Assembly (NCBI GenBank): GCA_964431035.1
Contig: CAYSIF010000071.1
Location: 1-5,996 of the forward strand
Origin: Methanobrevibacter_A sp964431035
GTDB lineage: Archaea; Methanobacteriota; Methanobacteria; Methanobacteriales; Methanobacteriaceae
Direction: 5' to 3'
Length of the DNA stretch: 5,996 nt
Position numbers and translations under genes: made by a program. Positions within the stretch are counted from its first letter, which is position 1. Every line of letters starts with the position of its first letter. The notes below the pieces were generated by a model. The model was not told the DNA's origin. It did not search any database and worked only from the letters and a program-made list of their open reading frames with translations. This document shows, piece after piece, positions 1 to 5,916 of this stretch.

Positions 1-78
1 TTATAAAAATTGGAAAAAAGAATTTATACCAAAAGTTTGGTAACTAACTATAAAAGAATAAAAGAGAAAAAATATATT
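1..78 (-). terminator. Probable 3' termination zone of the operon
   Basis: Downstream of the last stop the minus strand is rich in T-runs (TTTTTTCTCTTTT and more), as is typical of archaeal termination. Farther on lies an inverted repeat with 7-nt arms, 27-33 and 36-42 (TACCAAA and TTTGGTA), separated by only 2 nt. Six T follow it (19-14 on the minus strand). The T-runs are clear; the hairpin is short and is weaker evidence. No gene is visible here. Confidence 0.45.
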
Positions 79-720
79 TTAATTTAAATTATTAATGTCC
101 TTTAAATAAATTATATTGTCACATAACTTATCTAAAAGTCTTTTATCATGACTAACAATTAAAACTCCCATATTTCTCTCTTCAGATATTTTAACAACAC
201 TTGTTAGAATTTGTACTTGTGTTATAGCATCTAACATAGTAGTCATTTCATCAGCAATTAAAAATTTAGTTTTTGGATTTAATGCTCTTAAAACAGAAAA
301 TCTTTGTAATTCTCCTCCTGAAAGTTCATTAGGCCATCGGGTAAACCAGGATTTTTGTATTCCGAACTCTTCTAAAAGTTCATCATCAACATTCCAAGAT
401 TCATCTAAAACTTGTTTCATTTTCCATTTAGGATTCATAGTTTTCTCAGGATGTTGATATATTAATTGTACTGGATTGAAACCTTTAATCTTGTGAGGAT
501 TAATTATATTATCATCTATTTTAACATTTCCAGTATATTGTCTGTTAAATCCTGTTAAAATTTTACATAATGTTGATTTTCCAGAACCACTATCACCAAA
601 TAATCCTAATATTTCACCAGATTTTAAGCTAATATTAACGTCTTTTAAAACCCAGTTTTCATTGGATGTGAATTTTTGGCTTTGGTATTTAAAACTTAAA
701 TTTTCACCTTTAAGTTCCAT
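79..720 (-). CDS. ABC importer ATPase 2, short DppF/NikE type
   Basis: This is the second nucleotide-binding subunit, expected to pair with ATPase 1. The 213-residue protein contains Walker A GDSGSGKST (42-50), Q-loop Q89 in LIYQHPEKTMNP, signature LSGGELQR (133-140), Walker B FLIADE (153-158) with catalytic E158, a D-loop written MLDA (162-165, where SALD is usual) and H-loop H191. It stops about 20 residues after the H-loop, so it lacks the C-terminal extension usual in DppF/NikE proteins of about 260-330 residues; the core is complete, so this looks like a natural short form rather than a truncation. The blocks YQHPEKTMNP, WNVDDE and RWPNELSGG resemble a short-ATPase clade I recall from Clostridia and methanogens. 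The ATG start follows the previous stop after 3 nt, with GAGGAG 12 nt upstream inside the preceding gene. It is the last gene of the operon. Confidence 0.92.
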   Translation of the reverse strand: MELKGENLSFKYQSQKFTSNENWVLKDVNISLKSGEILGLFGDSGSGKSTLCKILTGFNRQYTGNVKIDDNIINPHKIKGFNPVQLIYQHPEKTMNPKWKMKQVLDESWNVDDELLEEFGIQKSWFTRWPNELSGGELQRFSVLRALNPKTKFLIADEMTTMLDAITQVQILTSVVKISEERNMGVLIVSHDKRLLDKLCDNIIYLKDINNLN

Positions 721-723
721 TTT

Positions 724-1731
724 TTATAAACTCTCCTCTTTATTATCTTCATTTATGTTTAGAGTTGTGGAATTTTCTGAGTTTTCTAGTTCTTCTAGTG
801 TTAAAAAGCATCTTACTTTAATGTTATCACCTATGTCTTTTAATTCTGGTGTTTCATTAGAACATTTTTCTAGTTTATGTGGGCATCTTTGATAGTAAGG
901 GCATCCTTTTTTTATCTCATCAGTTAATGGTTGATGTCCTTTTGTTAGATGGAATCCATTTTCTGGAAGTGCAGAGTATAATGATTTTGTATATGGGTGT
1001 AATAGTTTATTCCCATCAATAAATGAAGATATTGGTGTATCTTCAATAACATATCCTGCATAAAATATTGCTATACGGTCAGCTATTTTTAATGCAGCAT
1101 CAATATCATGTGTTATTAATAAGACACCTACATTTTCCTTAGCCATATTTTCAAAATATGATAAGGTTTCTTTAACAGATTTTTCATCTAAACCAGGTGT
1201 AGGTTCATCAGCAATAACAAGTTTAGGACTTGACATCAATGCTGTTGAAACTAAAACACGTCTAGCCATACCTCCAGATAACTGATGAGGCAACATATCA
1301 TCAACTTCAACACCTAAATTATACTTCTCAAATATTCCACGCTGTTTAACTTTATATTCCTCTTTTTTATCCTCAGGAACATCTCCTATAACTTGATCTG
1401 AAATTTTCATTAATGGATCTAAAAAATTAACAGACTGCGGAACAAGAGCAATATCTTCACCCCTCAAACTCTCTTTTAACTTTTCAGTCATCTTCTGATT
1501 TTCAAAATACATATCTCCCTTCTGAATAGCATTCTTTGGAAGTATGCCTAAAATAGAATGAGCTAAAAGACTTTTACCAGAACCACTAGAACCTAATATT
1601 GCAACAATCTCTCCCTCATGAATATTTAAGGATAAATCACTAATAACTTTTATAGTCCTTTGTTTTAACCCTTTATTATATTGTTTAAATGATATTGATA
1701 TATTCTCAACATCTAATAATATATTTGACAA
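724..1731 (-). CDS. ABC importer ATPase 1, DppD/NikD type with C-terminal cysteine domain
   Basis: This is the larger nucleotide-binding subunit of the motor. The 335-residue protein has Walker A GSSGSGKS (47-54), Q-loop Q99, signature LSGGMARR (151-158), Walker B LVIADE (171-176), D-loop GLD (180-182) and H-loop H208, so the ATP site looks intact. After the core comes the oligopeptide/dipeptide ATPase C-terminal extension: HPYTKSLYSALP (245-256), then cysteines C277, C283, C290 and C308 spaced C-x5-C-x6-C-x17-C. From family knowledge such a cysteine set can hold an iron-sulfur cluster in DppD-type proteins; this is not shown here. The start is TTG, chosen because AGGAGGT lies 10 nt upstream, the N-terminus (MSNILLDVENISI) fits the family, and a stop lies just upstream in frame. 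It begins 25 nt after permease 2. Codon choice changes sharply between its two halves. Confidence 0.92.
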   Translation of the reverse strand: MSNILLDVENISISFKQYNKGLKQRTIKVISDLSLNIHEGEIVAILGSSGSGKSLLAHSILGILPKNAIQKGDMYFENQKMTEKLKESLRGEDIALVPQSVNFLDPLMKISDQVIGDVPEDKKEEYKVKQRGIFEKYNLGVEVDDMLPHQLSGGMARRVLVSTALMSSPKLVIADEPTPGLDEKSVKETLSYFENMAKENVGVLLITHDIDAALKIADRIAIFYAGYVIEDTPISSFIDGNKLLHPYTKSLYSALPENGFHLTKGHQPLTDEIKKGCPYYQRCPHKLEKCSNETPELKDIGDNIKVRCFLTLEELENSENSTTLNINEDNKEESL

Positions 1732-1741
1732 AATTAACCTA

Positions 1742-1748
1742 ACCTCCT
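1742..1748 (-). promoter_or_regulatory. Strong ribosome binding site supporting a TTG start for ATPase 1
   Basis: AGGAGGT on the minus strand, 10 nt before TTG 1731, in the 25-nt gap after permease 2. No ATG or GTG start is available at a suitable distance in the right frame, so the TTG is accepted as the start. Confidence 0.75.
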
Positions 1749-1756
1749 ATTAATAT

Positions 1757-2608
1757 TTAATCATGAGCACTAGTTGGATCTAAAATCTTCTTAATATTCT
1801 CACCAATTAAATCAAATAATAAAACAACAATCAATAAAGATATACCTGGGAAAATAGCTAACCACCAATTTCCTGTTGCTAAATACTTCATAGATTCAGA
1901 TAATATAATACCAATTGCAGGTTCATGTGGTGATAAACCAAAACCTAAAAATGTCACACTCGCTTCATGCATAATTGCATGAGGGAAAATCAATATTGTT
2001 CCAACAATAATCTGAGTTACAATTAATGGTAAAATATGTGTTCTTGCTATCCATAATTTGGATTTTCCAAAATTTCTAGAAAGCTGAACAAACTCTGAAG
2101 ATTGTATCTGTTTAATTTCTGCTCTTAAAACTCTTGTTAAGCTTGTCCAATGAGTAAATGCTACACCCATTATAACACCAAACGCTCCACCTCCAAGAGC
2201 AATAGAAATTAAAATTATCAATAATATATGAGGTATAGATAAAAATACATCAACTAACCATGCTACAAAACTATCTAAATATTTATTTACACTTGATAAA
2301 ATCGCAAGAAGAATTGCAATAATTGAACTTAATATTGATGCTCCAGCACCAATTTGTATACTTAAACCTAAACCTTTAACAGTTCTTTCAAACATGTCCC
2401 GACCCATCCAATCAGTTCCAAATAAATGTTCAAAGGATGGAGGTTGATTCATAATACTAAAATTAGTTAAAATATTAGTAGAATCTATTAATAAACTACT
2501 AATAACTATTAATAGTAATAATAGTGCAGTTAATCCGATAATTAGTAGGGTTTTTGTTCTTAAATTCATTGAAAAAGGTGTTTTATTAACTTTTGAAGTT
2601 TTATTCAT
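1757..2608 (-). CDS. ABC importer permease 2, DppC/NikC type
   Basis: This is the second membrane subunit, partner of permease 1. From the ATG at 2608 it has 283 residues, normal for DppC/NikC. It shows an N-terminal membrane segment (about 18-41), the family block with FGTDWMGRD (63-71), then about five hydrophobic segments (roughly 84-106, 118-137, 141-163, 195-213, 248-272). The EAA-type loop lies at about 172-194, ending HILP. The late signature EASVTFLGFGLSP (215-227) and a C-terminal LDP (276-278) are characteristic. A longer frame opens at a TTG at 2626, but the ATG at 2608 has GGTGAG 4 nt upstream and is the better start; this gives an 8-nt overlap with permease 1 and suggests translational coupling. 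Two-fold codons in this gene end mostly in T, unlike the C-containing usage of permease 1. Confidence 0.93.
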   Translation of the reverse strand: MNKTSKVNKTPFSMNLRTKTLLIIGLTALLLLLIVISSLLIDSTNILTNFSIMNQPPSFEHLFGTDWMGRDMFERTVKGLGLSIQIGAGASILSSIIAILLAILSSVNKYLDSFVAWLVDVFLSIPHILLIILISIALGGGAFGVIMGVAFTHWTSLTRVLRAEIKQIQSSEFVQLSRNFGKSKLWIARTHILPLIVTQIIVGTILIFPHAIMHEASVTFLGFGLSPHEPAIGIILSESMKYLATGNWWLAIFPGISLLIVVLLFDLIGENIKKILDPTSAHD

Positions 2609-3593
2609 TGTTCTCACCTTCTGCAATTCTTGGATCTACGAATTCATAAATCACATCTGCTAGGGTATTACCTACATATACAAATATTGCACTACAAATT
2701 ACTATTCCAAGTAATAATGGAACATCACTTCTAAGTCCTGCAGAAACAGCTGCTTGTCCAATACCTGGATATGTGAATACTTGTTCAACTAGAACAGCTC
2801 CTCCAAATAATTCACTAAAACCTAAAAATTGTAATGTTATTGCAGGTAGAAGTACATTTCTAATTCCGTGTCTTTTTATTAAGTTCCAACCTTTTTCTCC
2901 TCTTGATTTTGCAAATAAGAAATAATCTTTAGTTTTTTCTTCAATTAATTTGTCTCTTGTGAATAAGGTTATTTGTGCAACTCCAAGAATACTTAAAGTT
3001 ACTGCAGGTAGAATTAAACGGTTTAACCATTCCCATATTGTAACATTTTCACTTAAACTTCCAATTGGAACTCCTAATCCTGTTGGGAACCAACCTAAAT
3101 AGATACTGAATACCATTAGTATTATTAATGCAACCCAGAATGTAGGTGCAGATTGTAAAATGTAACAATATACTTTTATGGCTTTATCTATTATTGTACC
3201 TTCTTTAAATCCTGCAATAATTCCTAGTATGAATCCTAATATTCCTGATATTGCCCATGAACTTAACATAAGAACAAGGGATGCTGTGAATCTTTCCATA
3301 ATAACTTGTGTTACTGGTATTCTGAAGATTAATGAGTTTCCAAAGTCACCATGTAAAATATTACTGAACCAGTTAATCATTTTACTGGTTATTGGTTCAT
3401 TAACTCCCCAGTATGCTTCAAGTGCTGCTATTTGTTCAGGACTTGCTTGAATATTTGATATGTATGTTTTTACAGGGTTTATTGGGGATAAATCTATTAG
3501 TAAAAAACTTATGATAATAACGAAAAGTATGAGAATTAGAAACCTTATGAATTTATAACCTAAAAATTTTATTAGTTTTTCTTTATTTATCAT
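2601..3593 (-). CDS. ABC importer permease 1, DppB/NikB type
   Basis: This is one of the two membrane subunits forming the translocation channel. The 330-residue protein has the layout of the DppB/NikB family: an N-terminal membrane segment (about 15-36), an external region with SPEQIAALEAYWGVNEP (51-67) and the block around HGDFGNS (81-87), and then about five further hydrophobic segments (roughly 102-127, 143-167, 192-212, 246-268, 290-318). The cytoplasmic EAA-type loop that docks on the ATPase is at about 224-250 (FAKSRG ... LLP). FTYPGIGQAA (273-282) and the C-terminal FVDPRI (318-323) are typical family markers. The ATG start has AGGA 9 nt upstream. The gene follows the binding-protein gene after 109 nt containing a hairpin, and its last 8 nt overlap the start of permease 2. 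The substrate is inferred only from family and neighbours. Confidence 0.93.
   Translation of the reverse strand: MINKEKLIKFLGYKFIRFLILILFVIIISFLLIDLSPINPVKTYISNIQASPEQIAALEAYWGVNEPITSKMINWFSNILHGDFGNSLIFRIPVTQVIMERFTASLVLMLSSWAISGILGFILGIIAGFKEGTIIDKAIKVYCYILQSAPTFWVALIILMVFSIYLGWFPTGLGVPIGSLSENVTIWEWLNRLILPAVTLSILGVAQITLFTRDKLIEEKTKDYFLFAKSRGEKGWNLIKRHGIRNVLLPAITLQFLGFSELFGGAVLVEQVFTYPGIGQAAVSAGLRSDVPLLLGIVICSAIFVYVGNTLADVIYEFVDPRIAEGENNE
2613..2618 (-). promoter_or_regulatory. Ribosome binding site that fixes the start of permease 2
   Basis: GGTGAG on the minus strand lies 4 nt before the ATG at 2608 and inside the last codons of permease 1. It matches the GGTGA part of the usual methanogen Shine-Dalgarno. 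It lies downstream of the TTG at 2626 that would give six more residues, so it selects the ATG. Confidence 0.75.
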
Positions 3594-3627
3594 TTTAAAG
3601 TTTCCTTTTTTGGATTGTAATTAGTTT

Positions 3628-3675
3628 AAAAAAAAGTTTTGTATAAGTGAGAATCTTTTTTTTATTCTCACTTAT
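3628..3675 (-). terminator. Hairpin plus T-run between binding-protein and permease genes (partial terminator or mRNA stabiliser)
   Basis: Positions 3643-3654 (ATAAGTGAGAAT on the plus strand) and 3664-3675 are perfect reverse complements: a 12-bp stem with a 9-nt loop. On the transcribed (minus) strand the stem is followed after 7 nt by a run of eight T (3635-3628), and another run of seven T precedes it (3685-3679). It begins about 27 nt after the binding-protein stop. Read as RNA, it has the shape of an intrinsic terminator. Because four transporter genes follow in the same direction with no other clear promoter, it more likely stops only part of the transcription or protects the upstream message, raising receptor over permease levels. 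The function is inferred. Confidence 0.6.
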
Positions 3676-3702
3676 GATAAAAAAAGTTGTTTTAAATAGG
3701 GT

Positions 3703-5325
3703 TTAACTATTTATGGATTTTACTCTGTGCCAGTCGTAGATATTACTGAATATATCTCCTCCGTGTGGTTGTAATAATGCTGTGTCGTTAGAGATATCAA
3801 GACTGTCATCAACGAAGTATCCGTATCTTATTTCTCCAATCCATAACCACGCTGCATCTCCTTGTGGAGATATTCCATTGCTTCCGTCCCATACTGCATT
3901 AGACCATTCGCTGTATGCACTTTCTAATGGTAGTGAGAATGCTGCATCTATGTGGGAATCTACTGCACTGTTGTTAACCATTGCTGGGTTGTTGTATCCT
4001 ACTCCTCCTTGATCACTGTAGTATTCTGACCATATTCTGGATGGGTCGGTGCTTCCGAATCCCCATACGATACATTCGGAGTTTTTAAGTGCGTCCATTT
4101 CGTCCCAGTTTGAACCAGTTGCATTAATACTTATTCCCATATTTTTTGCTTGTTCTGCAACAGATACTGCTATTGCTTGTCTTTCAGGTGCGTCTGATGG
4201 ATAGTATATGTTTATTTCTGCTCTAACTCCATTTTTCTCACGTATTCCATCACCATCAGAGTCTACCCAACCTGCTTCTTCTAATGTTTGATTTGCAAGT
4301 GCAATGTCTCCGTCTTCGATTTCTGTTGCATCATTTGCCCATGGTAATTGGTGTGCAATACCGTCGAAGTTTGCAACTCCTAAACCATTTAATGCTCCTT
4401 CTGCTGTGTCTTCTCTGTTAATTCCGTAGTTTAATGCTTTACGTATTGCAATATCTGCGGTTACATTGTTTCCTATTGGGTTTCCATCTTCTGTTACTTG
4501 TCCTGTATTGTTGACTACTGGTAGGCTTATTCCTCTAACATCAATGGAGTCCATTAAAACCATGTGGTATCCATCTACACTTTCTTTTGCATATGTTAGT
4601 GGTACTGCTACAACGTCTGCTTCTCCATTTTTAGCCATATTGAATGCTGCATCGTTTTGTGCGAATAGTATGGTTAGTCTGTTAAATTCTGGTTGTTGTC
4701 CGTAGTAGTTTTGATTTTTTTCTAGGATTACTTGTTGTCCTTTGTCCCATTGTACGAATTTATATGGGCCTGATCCTACTGGGTTGCTTCCGTATGTTTC
4801 GTTGTTATAGGAATCGCTTGGTACTATTCCTATGTATGCTAGTTTGTCTCTGAATGTTGAGTCTGGGTTTTCTAGTTCGAATTTAACTTGGGTGTCGTTT
4901 ACTGCGGTTGCATTTACCATGTTGGATAGGTCTAGACTTGCACCGGAATCTCTTGCTGCATTGAATGTGAATGCTACATCTTCTGCGGTTAGTGGTGTGC
5001 CGTCTGTGAAGTTGACATCGTCACGTATGTCTACAGTAAATGTTGTATGGTCACTACTTTCTTCGATATTTGTTGCTAAATCGTTTCTGTAGGACATGTT
5101 TCTGTCCATTTTTATTAATGTACTTTGTATAAGGGGTTCAGCATAGTAATTCCATCCGAGTATTGGGTCGAATCCTGTTTCTGGTTCTCCACCGTGGCTG
5201 TATGCTGCAACTACTAATTCGTCATCTGCTCTAGTGGTTGTTGAGCCTCCTAGTACTAATGCACCAACTATGATTGCAAGAATAACTACAATTATTGCTA
5301 TTATTGCTATTTTTTTCTTTTCCAT
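3703..5325 (-). CDS. ABC importer substrate-binding protein, SBP_bac_5 (peptide/nickel) family
   Basis: This is the extracytoplasmic receptor of the importer: it binds the substrate outside the cell and delivers it to the two permeases encoded downstream. The 540-residue product has a short basic start (MEKKK), one hydrophobic segment at about residues 6-27, then a soluble domain. There is no cysteine near the segment, so it is not a classical lipoprotein; the only cysteine is C418. Family hallmarks are the block around residues 82-121 (DLATNIEES, then DVNFTDGTPLTAEDVAFTF), GSGPYKF at 184-190, IRKALNYGINRE at 294-305 and an acidic DSDGDG loop at 355-360. The length is normal for the family. 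The ATG start is preceded by GGAG 10 nt upstream. As the first gene of the operon it probably has its own promoter and a partial terminator behind it. The resemblance is to NikA/DppA-type receptors, but I cannot identify the ligand-binding residues, so nickel, nickel chelate or peptide all remain possible. Confidence 0.93.
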   Translation of the reverse strand: MEKKKIAIIAIIVVILAIIVGALVLGGSTTTRADDELVVAAYSHGGEPETGFDPILGWNYYAEPLIQSTLIKMDRNMSYRNDLATNIEESSDHTTFTVDIRDDVNFTDGTPLTAEDVAFTFNAARDSGASLDLSNMVNATAVNDTQVKFELENPDSTFRDKLAYIGIVPSDSYNNETYGSNPVGSGPYKFVQWDKGQQVILEKNQNYYGQQPEFNRLTILFAQNDAAFNMAKNGEADVVAVPLTYAKESVDGYHMVLMDSIDVRGISLPVVNNTGQVTEDGNPIGNNVTADIAIRKALNYGINREDTAEGALNGLGVANFDGIAHQLPWANDATEIEDGDIALANQTLEEAGWVDSDGDGIREKNGVRAEINIYYPSDAPERQAIAVSVAEQAKNMGISINATGSNWDEMDALKNSECIVWGFGSTDPSRIWSEYYSDQGGVGYNNPAMVNNSAVDSHIDAAFSLPLESAYSEWSNAVWDGSNGISPQGDAAWLWIGEIRYGYFVDDSLDISNDTALLQPHGGDIFSNIYDWHRVKSINS

Positions 5326-5335
5326 TGCATCTTTT

Positions 5336-5339
5336 CTCC
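5336..5339 (-). promoter_or_regulatory. Ribosome binding site of the binding-protein gene
   Basis: GGAG on the minus strand, 10 nt before the ATG at 5325. An out-of-frame ATG lies 5 nt upstream of the real one (within GATGCAATGG) and is not used by any long frame. Confidence 0.65.
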
Positions 5340-5462
5340 AAATTTGAAAAATATAAAAAAATTGTGTAGTATGGTATTAATAATCTTCGGAGGTATTTTT
5401 TTGTGCTATTGTTATTGTGATTTGATTTGTTTTTTTTATTCCGTTTTTTAGAGAATTAAAAG

Positions 5463-5522
5463 TAATACCTTATTAAGAATTATTAATACTCATAATACAT
5501 GTAATACCCTTTATAGTAATAC
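5463..5522. repeat. Cluster of five TAATAC direct repeats, possible operator
   Basis: TAATAC occurs on the plus strand at 5463, 5484, 5493, 5502 and 5517, five copies in 60 nt; the copies at 5484, 5493 and 5502 form a tandem with a 9-nt period. Two copies extend to GTAATACC (5462-5469 and 5501-5508). The reverse form occurs nearby as GTATTAC (5569-5575) and GGTATTA (5373-5379), with GGTATT at 5392-5397. The cluster overlaps the predicted transcription start of the operon, where a repressor site would be expected. A metal-responsive regulator such as NikR would fit a nickel transporter, but I cannot match the motif to a known NikR site. Confidence 0.45.
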
Positions 5523-5533
5523 TAATATATATC
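5522..5533 (-). promoter_or_regulatory. Candidate TATA box of the transporter operon
   Basis: The minus strand reads GATATATATTAG here, preceded by the A-rich AATAATAA, which suits an archaeal BRE/TATA pair. If transcription starts about 25 nt downstream, the start would fall near 5502, inside the TAATAC repeat cluster, leaving a leader of about 175 nt. A second AT-rich candidate (TTTATATTTTT, about 5346-5357) would place the start at the ATG and leave the GGAG site untranscribed, so it is less likely. In such AT-rich DNA chance matches are common. Confidence 0.35.
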
Positions 5534-5550
5534 TTATTATTACTAATTTA

Positions 5551-5730
5551 TTCAAAAACACAAAAAAAGTATTACAAAAAAATCTAAAAAACCAAATCAA
5601 ACAACCCATTCAACAAAAAACCCATAAAAACCACCAAAAAAACAATACAAAGCAAAATAAAACAATAAAAACAATAAAAAATGTTACACGCTAAAAAAAA
5701 TAACAAAAATAAAGAAAAACAACAATAAAA
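5551..5730 (+). other. Strand-asymmetric A/C-rich, G-poor tract
   Basis: By hand count these 180 nt of the plus strand hold 121 A, 32 C, 22 T and 5 G. There are low-complexity repeats such as AACAATAAAA (5661, 5721). The sequence has many plus-strand stops and no credible gene. The composition reverses near the promoter: 5391-5450 holds 39 T, 10 G, 8 A and 3 C. Confidence 0.6.
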
Positions 5731-5916
5731 TAAAAAGTATTAATAAATACACATTAAAAACTTATACATAAAAAGATAATAACAGAAAAAAATAATTTAG
5801 TTTAATCTAATTCCTATTTTTTAAAAATCTTAAATATTATATTATAGTTTCAATATAATTATTAATATATTAATTATTTTTAAGCAATATTAAAAATTTA
5901 AAGGTTATATAATATT

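Larger units (their letters stand above)
5326..5916. other. Long AT-rich intergenic region between divergent genes
   Basis: These 591 nt contain no coding frame I can support. The part next to the operon holds the leader, the TAATAC cluster and a TATA candidate. The middle (5551-5730) is A/C-rich and almost without G on the plus strand. The right part (about 5820-5916) is almost only A and T and includes a perfect 14-bp palindrome at 5861-5874 (ATTAATATATTAAT), which could contribute the promoter of the divergent gene, though such palindromes arise easily in this composition. No tRNA, rRNA, CRISPR array or insertion-sequence end was seen. Confidence 0.7.

Noticed and set aside
662..892. Plus-strand open frame antisense to the ATPase genes, with similar frames at 3178-3450, 3782-4012, 4466-4705 and 4832-5092.
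   Set aside because: They lie opposite well-supported genes, have low-complexity Ser/Leu/Ile-rich products, and resemble no family I know.
2609..2626. Longer form of permease 2 starting at TTG 2626, adding six residues.
   Set aside because: The GGTGAG ribosome binding site lies downstream of this TTG and 4 nt before the ATG at 2608, so the shorter form is favoured.
5484..5510. CRISPR-like array suggested by the 9-nt periodic repeats.
   Set aside because: The units are far too short and lack spacers of CRISPR length.
5584..5625. Minus-strand 13-residue hydrophobic frame with GGTGG 5 nt before its ATG.
   Set aside because: T/G-rich DNA yields such frames and GGTGG matches by chance. It lies upstream of the probable operon promoter, so there is no evidence that it is transcribed.
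5681..5728. Plus-strand 15-residue frame rich in Lys, Asn and Gln starting at ATG 5681.
   Set aside because: It has no ribosome binding site, and its composition is just that of the A-rich tract.
5326..5916. Replication origin suggested by the AT-rich tract and skew reversal.
   Set aside because: There is no Cdc6/Orc or DnaA gene and no recognisable origin box in the window, and the skew change is local.
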